Shown in pieces: positions 58,333 to 64,000 of a DNA stretch of 64,000 bases. Source of the stretch: DAIOXA01 sp050949165 (GTDB taxonomy: Bacteria; Bacillota; Proteinivoracia; UBA4975); the NCBI GenBank assembly GCA_050949165.1, contig JBMNFF010000003.1, positions 283,758-347,757 of the forward strand. Direction: 5' to 3'. Under the pieces are notes generated by a model, which did not search any database, was not told the origin of the DNA, and was given only the letters and a program-made list of their open reading frames with translations. How positions within the stretch are numbered: the first letter of the stretch is position 1; every line of letters begins with the position of its first letter. The position numbers and the translations under genes were made by a program.

Positions 58333-59249
58333 ATGAAGACTGAGCGAATCGGCAGCCGCGGCGTCCTCTTTACCCTGGAAGAGCCCACGAGAGCGCCTTT
58401 GCCAGCGACTACTGCGTCTACCTGATCGAGGGGGAGAACACCGTCTACCTCTGCGATACCCACGTGGGGCCCAAGTCCATGGAGCCCATTGGGGACTACA
58501 TGCGGGAAAACGGGCTGGATAAAAAGGAACTGGTCATCTTCTTCTCCCATTCCGACTGGGACCATGTCTGGGGCGCTTGCGCCTTTCCCGAGGCCACGGT
58601 GGTGGCCCAGCACGGGACGTTGAAGAGACTGTATGACCATGGCCATTTGGAACTGCAGCGCTATGCCAAGTACCAGAATGGGGATGTCAGGCTGGTCTAT
58701 CCCACCATCACCTTTGAGAGCAAGCTCTCCTTTTGCCGGGACGGGGTGGAATTCATCTTCGCTCCCGGCCATACCAGCGACTCGGCCATCTGCCATGACC
58801 GCCGGGACTCGGTCCTGTACCTGGGGGACCTGGTGGAAGTGCCCCACCCGGAAATACAGGCCCATGACCTGGAGACTTATATCGAGACCCTGGAGGGCAT
58901 TGGGGAGCTGAAAGCCCGGGTCATGATCACAGCCCATTCCGGCCGGGTGGGCGAAAAGGATATTCAGGACAATATCGCTTATATCCAGCGCTTTCAGGAG
59001 ATCGCCTTCAGCGAGCCCGCCGAGCAGGAACCCGAGGCTGCCAAGATGATCCGCAAGCAATACACCCTCTTGATGTACGAGGACGCCATCGCTGAAACCG
59101 CCGGGGACAAATTCGATTACCCGACCTTCCAGAAAGAATTGTGGGGTTCCCTGGAACTGGACTATCTGGAGCCCATCACCACCTTGCTGAAAAAAGTCGA
59201 GCATGAGGAGTTGAAACTGGCCTTAGAAAGCTATATGGCCGGCTTGTAA
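58333..59249 (+). pseudogene. MBL-fold metallohydrolase with a frameshift near the start
   Basis: ATG 58333 follows AAGGAGTTGAAGAA and gives MKTERIGSRGVLFTLEEP. After CCC at 58387-58389 the protein continues in another frame as HESAFASDYCVYLIEGENTV and runs to 59249. One C missing from a C run would restore a protein of about 305 residues. The metal-binding core is intact: FFSHSDWDHVWGACAF, FAPGHTSDSAICHD, LGDLVEVPHPE and ITAHSGRVG. Either a recent inactivation or a sequencing error; no internal start with a good site was found. Confidence 0.75.
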
Positions 59250-59346
59250 GCTGTGGCGCCCCGCCCCTGCAGGGTAACCTTCCTTCCGGGTAGTCTAATC
59301 CTTTAGAAAAGACTATAATTGGGTTAGCCGATGGGAGGAGATGCAG

Positions 59347-60093
59347 ATGAAACTGAAACGCCTGTTGCGCTTTTTCGCATTCTGCCTGCTGGCCGGAATC
59401 CTCTTTATCTGGGCCTTCAGCCATGGCCTGGGCATATGGACCATCGATTGGGATGATCCCGCCCCCTTCCTGGAAGGGGATGTGGTATCAATAGAATATG
59501 TGGACGGCAAGCTGGTGGCCAATCTCCAGGAGCACCGGATCGAATACCTGCCCATTTCCGAGATGCCCCAGCACCTGGTGGACGCCTTTGTGGCGGTGGA
59601 GGACCGCCGCTTTTATTCCCACTGGGGCATCGACCCCTGGGCCCTGGGACGCGCCTTTCTGGTCAATTTGAACGCGGGGGATATCGCCCAGGGGGGCAGC
59701 ACCATCACCCAGCAATTGGCCAGGAACCTCTTCCTCAACCTGGACCAAAACATGGTCCGCAAGCTGGCCGAGATGAGCATCGCCCTGCAGCTGGAGCGGA
59801 AGTACAGCAAGGATGAGATCCTGGAAATGTACATCAACCAGGTCAACTTCGGCGCCGGCAACTGGGGGGTGGTCCGGGCGGCCCGGGCCTACTTCGACAA
59901 GGAAGTCGCCGATTTGACCGTCGGAGAGGCGGCTCTCCTGGCCGGCCTGGTCCAAGCCCCCAATGCCTATGCGCCCGTCAAGAGTTGGGAGCTGGCCATC
60001 GCCCGGCAACGGTACGTCCTCAGCCGGATGGCGGAGCAGGGTTATATCACCCAGGAACAGGCCGCGGCCGAAGTGTATCAGGCGGATAATTAG
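59347..60093 (+). CDS. Monofunctional peptidoglycan glycosyltransferase (GT51)
   Basis: 248 residues from ATG 59347, eight bases after GGGAGG. One N-terminal anchor helix (LLRFFAFCLLAGILFIWAFS), then the GT51 motifs: FVAVEDRRFYSHWGIDPWAL with catalytic Glu, QGGSTITQQLARNLFLN, RKLAEMSIALQLERKYSKDE and EMYINQVNFGAGNWGVVRAA. No transpeptidase domain follows, so it polymerises glycan strands only. The stop is followed at once by a terminator. Confidence 0.92.
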   Translation: MKLKRLLRFFAFCLLAGILFIWAFSHGLGIWTIDWDDPAPFLEGDVVSIEYVDGKLVANLQEHRIEYLPISEMPQHLVDAFVAVEDRRFYSHWGIDPWALGRAFLVNLNAGDIAQGGSTITQQLARNLFLNLDQNMVRKLAEMSIALQLERKYSKDEILEMYINQVNFGAGNWGVVRAARAYFDKEVADLTVGEAALLAGLVQAPNAYAPVKSWELAIARQRYVLSRMAEQGYITQEQAAAEVYQADN

Positions 60094-60118
60094 GCAGCCC
60101 GCTGGGCTGCCTTGGTTT
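60093..60118 (+). terminator. Terminator of the GT51 gene
   Basis: GGCAGCCC-GCT-GGGCTGCC followed by TTGGTTT, overlapping the stop codon. Confidence 0.82.
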
Positions 60119-60133
60119 ATGTAATATTATTTT

Positions 60134-60162
60134 CACCTAAGGCCGGCGAATAGGTGTATAAT
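60134..60162 (+). promoter_or_regulatory. hflK promoter with inverted-repeat operator
   Basis: CACCTA (60134-60139) and TAGGTG (60151-60156) form an inverted repeat directly before a perfect TATAAT (60157-60162). No good -35 exists; the repeat occupies its place. Confidence 0.55.
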
Positions 60163-60197
60163 TAAAGTGAAGTAATTCAAGGGAGAGGTGGTTTGTC

Positions 60198-61163
60198 TTG
60201 GATAATGTCTACGATATCAGGGAGGCGCGCCCATCCCTTGCCGCCAAGTTCCGCGTCCTGATTCCCCTGGGCCTGGCGGCATTAGCGGCCCTGATCCTGG
60301 TTACGGGTTTTTACACCGTCGACTCGGGGGAAGAAGCTGTCGTGATGCGCTTTGGCAGGCATGTGGACACCGTGGTCACCTCGGGCCTGAAGTGGAGAAT
60401 TCCCATCATCGACGATGTGTGGAAGGTCAAGGTCAGTGAGGTCAAGCGCCTGGAATTAGGCTTCCGGACGGTGAAAGAAGGCGCCAATGCCCAGTACAAG
60501 GAAGTCCCCCAGGAGTCCCTGATGTTGACCGGTGACGAAAACCTGGTCAATGTGGAGACCATAGTCCAATACAGGATTGTGGACATCGAGAAGTTCCTCT
60601 TCGACATAGATGACGGCGTGGCGGCCCTGAGAGCTGCGGCCGAGTCTTCAGTGCGCAGGGTCATCGCCAACCATCCCATGGACGCTTCCCTGACTGAAAA
60701 TAAGTCGGGAATCCAGCAGGAAATCCGCGACGACCTCCAGTCCATCTCGGACAAGTACGGCTTGGGAATCCTGATCACCGCCGTTCAGCTACAGGATGTG
60801 TATCCCCCCGAAGAGGTCAACGCCGCCTTTAAGGACGTGGCCAGCGCCCGGGAAGACAGGGCATCCTTTATCAACCAGGCCGAGACCTATGCCAACGAAG
60901 TCATCCCCCGGGCCCGGGGCAATGCCGCCGAGCTCATCAATAAAGCCCAGGCCTTTAAAGAACAGCGGATAGCGGAGGCCACCGGCGATGTCGCCCTGTT
61001 TAACGAAATTCTGGCCGAGTACAAACTGGGCAAGGAAGTCACCCGCACCCGCCTCTACCTGGAAGTCATGGAAGAAATCCTCCCGGACATCCAGGTGTAC
61101 ATCGTGGATGAACAGGGCAACACCCTGAAGTGGCTGCCCTTGGGAGGTGGCATCAATGACTAA
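60198..61163 (+). CDS. hflK: HflK, SPFH/prohibitin family membrane protein
   Basis: 321 residues, TTG 60198 after GAGAGGTGGTTTGTC. One N-terminal membrane helix (residues about 16-38), then the SPFH domain: VDSGEEAVVMRFGRHVDTVV, SGLKWRIPIIDDVWKVKVSE, LTGDENLVNVETIVQYRIVD. The C-terminal coiled coil includes RARGNAAELINKAQAFKEQR. HflK with HflC forms a cage that modulates the FtsH protease. It overlaps hflC by 8 bases. Confidence 0.93.
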   Translation: MDNVYDIREARPSLAAKFRVLIPLGLAALAALILVTGFYTVDSGEEAVVMRFGRHVDTVVTSGLKWRIPIIDDVWKVKVSEVKRLELGFRTVKEGANAQYKEVPQESLMLTGDENLVNVETIVQYRIVDIEKFLFDIDDGVAALRAAAESSVRRVIANHPMDASLTENKSGIQQEIRDDLQSISDKYGLGILITAVQLQDVYPPEEVNAAFKDVASAREDRASFINQAETYANEVIPRARGNAAELINKAQAFKEQRIAEATGDVALFNEILAEYKLGKEVTRTRLYLEVMEEILPDIQVYIVDEQGNTLKWLPLGGGIND

Positions 61164-62094
61164 AACTCTTAAGAGCTGGATAACCGTTTTGGGCATTGTC
61201 CTGGCAGGGATAATCGTCTTTAACCTGCTGACCTTCCGGGTGTATGTGACCGAGCATGCCGTGGTGACCAGATTTGGTGAAATCCACAAGGCGGTTGTCG
61301 GCGACGCCGACGCCCTGAAAGGGCTCAAAGACAATCCTCGCTTTAAGGATATCGATATCGTGGAGGGAAAAGGTCTCTTCTTCAAGCTTCCCTTCATCGA
61401 CAAGGTGGATTATTACAATGACCGCATGCTCACCTATGACGTGGATTCCCGGGAAGTAACCACCCGGGACAAGAAAAAGGTCATCCTGGACAACTATGCA
61501 CAGTGGCGCATCGTCAACCCCGTCCTCTTCCGTGTAACCATGCGCACCGAATCCGCCGCCTATGTGCGCCTGGAGGATATCATCTACTCGCAACTCAACC
61601 AGCATATCGGCAAGATCGACGCCGAAGTCCTGATCTCTGACAAGGACCATGTAGCGGCAATGCTGTCCGATATCGTCCGCCTGGCCAATGCCGAGGTCAG
61701 GGATTACGGCATCGAAATCATCGACGTGCGCATCAAGCGCACCGACCTGCCCCAGGAGAACAACGCCAACATCTTTAACCGCATGCGCACCGAGCGGGAG
61801 CGGATGGCCATGCAGTATCGCTCCGAAGGCCAGGAAGAAGCCCAGAAGATCCGCTCCAACGCCGACCGGGAGGCCACCATCATCGAAGCCCAGGCCTACG
61901 CCGAAGCCGAGAAGATCCGTGGCGAGGGCGAGGCAGAAGCCCTGCGAATCTATGCCGAAGCCTACAACCAGGACCCCGAATTTTACCAGTTCTACCGGAC
62001 CCTGCAGGCCTACCGCAAGACCCTGGGGAGCAACACCACCTTGGTCATCGATGCCGATTCGGACTTTGCCAAATTCCTCTCTGGCGACAATTAA
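61156..62094 (+). CDS. hflC: HflC, SPFH/prohibitin family membrane protein
   Basis: 312 residues from ATG 61156, after GGGAGGTGGCATCA inside the end of hflK. A membrane helix at about 10-28 is followed by VTEHAVVTRFGEIHKAVVGD, GLFFKLPFIDKVDYYNDRML and ITDVRIKRTDLPQ-type sequence (EIIDVRIKRTDLPQENNANI). The coiled-coil tail has AQAYAEAEKIRGEGEAEALR. It is the partner of HflK. An IS1182 element is inserted 38 bases after its stop. Confidence 0.93.
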   Translation: MTKTLKSWITVLGIVLAGIIVFNLLTFRVYVTEHAVVTRFGEIHKAVVGDADALKGLKDNPRFKDIDIVEGKGLFFKLPFIDKVDYYNDRMLTYDVDSREVTTRDKKKVILDNYAQWRIVNPVLFRVTMRTESAAYVRLEDIIYSQLNQHIGKIDAEVLISDKDHVAAMLSDIVRLANAEVRDYGIEIIDVRIKRTDLPQENNANIFNRMRTERERMAMQYRSEGQEEAQKIRSNADREATIIEAQAYAEAEKIRGEGEAEALRIYAEAYNQDPEFYQFYRTLQAYRKTLGSNTTLVIDADSDFAKFLSGDN

Positions 62095-62132
62095 GTAGCT
62101 GCCATGACGGGGCCGGGAGGCCCCTCTCGCAA

Positions 62133-63995
62133 GGGGCTGTTGCACTAACAGCCCTTGAAAAACACACAAAAGACGGCGACTGGTAGTACCCAGAAGCCGT
62201 CTTTTGCTGTAAAATATAGTTATGCAAAACAATATTTTACGACCAGATTATACACCAACCGGGGGTGCATATCAACTGGTCCTACCCATGGACATTGGCG
62301 AATTAATCCCGGAAGACGATTCGGTGAGACTACTCAACGCCGTGCTTGAAAGGATGGATTATAGAAAGCTGCACGCTGCGTACTCCCGTTTAGGGAGAAT
62401 CGAGACGCCTCCCAAAAGTCTGTTCAAGGTTCTGGTGTATGGATACATGAATGGCATCTATTCCTCCCGAGCTCTAGAGCAAGCTTGTAAGCGCGACGTA
62501 AACTTCATGTATCTGCTGGGACGTTCTTCAGCACCCGATCATTCTACCATCGCCCGCTTCCGAAGTGAGCGACTGCCTGGCGTTATGGATGACCTGTTTT
62601 CTCAGCTGGTATATTACTTGGCAGAAGCAGGGGAGCTGTCACTGCGCAACGCATTTATAGATGCCACGAAATTCGAGGCTAACGCCAATCGGTACAGTTT
62701 TGTGTGGAAGAAGTCTACTCAAAAGAATGAAGCCAAGATGCAGGCGAAGATGAGGGTCGAACTGCCAAAAATTGCAGCCGAGTTTGGCCTACGCTTTCGT
62801 GTAGGGGAAAAAATTCGGGCTAAGGATTTAAAGAAGCTCCGAAAACGGCTATATGCTCTCAAAGGGGACACAAAATTCGTCAAGGGCAAAGGGAAGCGGA
62901 AAACTCCCTTACAAAGAGCTGTGGAAACCGTGGAAGGGTACCTGGCCCGCCAGAGACGGTATGATGGCCATAACCACATCTTTGGCGACAGAAACAGCTT
63001 TTCCAAGACAGATAAAGACGCAACCTTCATGCGTTTAAAAGAAGACCACATGCGAAACGGTCAGTTGAAACCGGCCTACAATGCTACTATAGCAGTTGAT
63101 GCAGAATACATAGTAGCTGCGATGATTTCACAAGAACGCAGCGACATGGCCACATTTATTCCCATAATGGAAAAGCTGCTTCCTCTGGGCTACACAGAGC
63201 CGGTAGCTGACGCTGGCTTCGAAAGCGAAGAGAATTATACCTGGTGCGAGGAAAACGGCCAGATCGCTTTTATTAAACCTGCAAACCATGACCGGGCCAA
63301 GACAAGAAAATACAGAAGCGACATTGGCAAACGAGAAAATATGCTCTATGATGCAGAAAGCGATGCTTACATTTGCTACGCAGGCAATAAAATCCAGGCA
63401 GCGTATGAGAAGAAAGCCAAAACCAAGTCTGGATATCCCACAGTAACAACCGTGTATTCCTGCGCTCGCTGTGCCGGTTGTCCTCATAAGGCCAAATGCA
63501 TAAAAGGCTCGAGTAAAATACCCCTCGAAAAGCGGAGCAAGAATCTCCACGTTTCTAAGTCTTTTCAAAGGCAGCGCGCTGAGATGGAGGCACGCATTAA
63601 CAGTGAGAAAGGTGTTCTGTTACGCATGAACCGCTCCATTCAGGTTGAGGGCGCCTTCGGTGTGCTGAAACAAGACATGGGATTTCGGCGTTTCCTCTTA
63701 CGTGGCCAGGTAAAAGTACAGACAGAATTCCTGCTGTTGGCTATGGCATTCAACATAAATAAACTCCACAACAAAATCCGATCTGGACGCTGTGGAGCAT
63801 ATTTACATAATCCTAAGGTGGCTTAAGCCTAAATAACAGGTTATCCATAGGGGAAGCCCCCTTCCCCTATTTTGTCATACCCAAAAATGGGCCGAAACCA
63901 CGGAAAATGCCCTAGAAAGAGGCCATTTTTCAGCTAGAACCAAGAAAAAAGGGCTATCGCCCAACGTTATTAATTAAACGTTTTGCGACAGCCCC
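62133..63995 (+). mobile_element. IS1182-family insertion sequence, complete
   Basis: The left end GGGGCTGTTGCACTA and the right end, reverse-complemented, GGGGCTGTCGCAAAACG are imperfect inverted repeats around an intact transposase. AAAAGACGGC..GCCGTCTTTT (62168-62205) is a bidirectional terminator-like stem just before the gene, blocking read-through. Flanks do not show a clear target duplication. The right end touches the window edge. Confidence 0.88.
62222..63826 (+). CDS. IS1182-family transposase
   Basis: 534 residues, full length. The N-terminal DUF772 region reads PPKSLFKVLVYGYMNGIYSS and SSAPDHSTIARFRSERLPGV. DDE residues are in AFIDATKFEANANRYSFVWK, PVADAGFESEENYTWCEENG and NRSIQVEGAFGVLKQDMGFR. 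A Cys-rich CARCAGCPHKAKCIKG lies before the last. ATG 62222; no strong ribosome site. It appears intact. Confidence 0.95.
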   Translation: MQNNILRPDYTPTGGAYQLVLPMDIGELIPEDDSVRLLNAVLERMDYRKLHAAYSRLGRIETPPKSLFKVLVYGYMNGIYSSRALEQACKRDVNFMYLLGRSSAPDHSTIARFRSERLPGVMDDLFSQLVYYLAEAGELSLRNAFIDATKFEANANRYSFVWKKSTQKNEAKMQAKMRVELPKIAAEFGLRFRVGEKIRAKDLKKLRKRLYALKGDTKFVKGKGKRKTPLQRAVETVEGYLARQRRYDGHNHIFGDRNSFSKTDKDATFMRLKEDHMRNGQLKPAYNATIAVDAEYIVAAMISQERSDMATFIPIMEKLLPLGYTEPVADAGFESEENYTWCEENGQIAFIKPANHDRAKTRKYRSDIGKRENMLYDAESDAYICYAGNKIQAAYEKKAKTKSGYPTVTTVYSCARCAGCPHKAKCIKGSSKIPLEKRSKNLHVSKSFQRQRAEMEARINSEKGVLLRMNRSIQVEGAFGVLKQDMGFRRFLLRGQVKVQTEFLLLAMAFNINKLHNKIRSGRCGAYLHNPKVA

Positions 63996-64000
63996 TGCTT

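Noticed and set aside
61153..62232. Minus-strand open frame of 359 codons
   Set aside because: Antisense to hflC; composition typical of a shadow frame.

Overview
The window looks like chromosome from an anaerobic, fairly GC-rich member of the Firmicutes (Clostridia in the broad sense). Supporting signs are a SigI/RsgI pair, a tungsten/molybdenum aldehyde:ferredoxin oxidoreductase beside an iron-type alcohol dehydrogenase, a GlpA/DUF1667-type FAD cluster, strong purine-rich ribosome binding sites, a c-di-AMP riboswitch, PRD/PTS regulation and an RRNPP-like peptide-receptor regulator. I cannot name the genus. Most genes share GC-rich codon use; two AT-rich blocks (about 46.96-50.5 kb and 56.2-58.2 kb) stand out as acquired DNA.

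Layout. 0-2.2 kb: rsgI (cut by the window edge), sigI and an unknown gene, all on the minus strand. 2.3-6.7 kb: a heterodimeric ABC exporter and a GntR/UTRA repressor with its own operator. 6.7-9.2 kb: a small membrane protein and a SulP anion transporter. 9.2-14.3 kb: a four-gene operon of a GlpA-like dehydrogenase, a second FAD oxidoreductase, a DUF1667 protein and an alkyl-DHAP-synthase-like flavoprotein, with a strong promoter and a GTCCGGAC palindrome. 14.3-23.1 kb: two paralogous membrane proteins, a PfoR-like EIIC, a DUF4349 lipoprotein, a membrane MutS-like ATPase, a NERD helicase and a CPBP protease. 23.1-27.8 kb: a carbamoylase, then the aldehyde oxidoreductase/alcohol dehydrogenase pair.

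28-36.1 kb: one large catabolic operon reading leftwards: a PRD regulator, ascorbate-type PTS EIIA, EIIB and EIIC, two strong hairpins, a CutC-like protein, a phosphotriesterase-homology protein, a creatininase-like protein, a KDPG/KHG-type aldolase and a SIS protein. It probably imports and phosphorylates an unidentified sugar acid or lactone and cleaves it to pyruvate plus an aldehyde. 36.4-38.7 kb: an S41-type protease homologue and a peroxiredoxin with an operator inside its promoter. 38.9-41.4 kb: a promoter, a c-di-AMP riboswitch with terminator, a CPA-type cation/proton antiporter with an RCK_C domain, and a tandem PII-like protein.

41.5-51.2 kb: accessory genes, an intact IS256-family element that truncates a host gene, an AT-rich cadmium-type efflux module (three-HMA P-type ATPase plus CadC-like repressor), a structured sequence resembling an IS605-type right end, and an IS21 remnant fused to a foreign tail.

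51.2-54.7 kb holds the most interesting locus. An 85-residue secreted precursor carries four exact copies of ADEDIPRIF. It is divergent from an HTH plus helical-repeat (RRNPP-like) regulator and is followed by an orphan membrane protein and a hybrid histidine kinase that has no sensor domain. The codons of the four copies differ while the peptide does not. I read this as a multi-copy peptide signalling system.

54.7-64 kb: an MFS transporter, a gene relic with its terminator, an AT-rich islet (orphan beta-class DNA methyltransferase preceded by four 16-nt repeats, and a Phd/ParE toxin-antitoxin pair), a frameshifted MBL hydrolase, a GT51 transglycosylase, hflK/hflC and a complete IS1182-family element ending at the window edge. 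I saw no tRNA, rRNA or CRISPR array.
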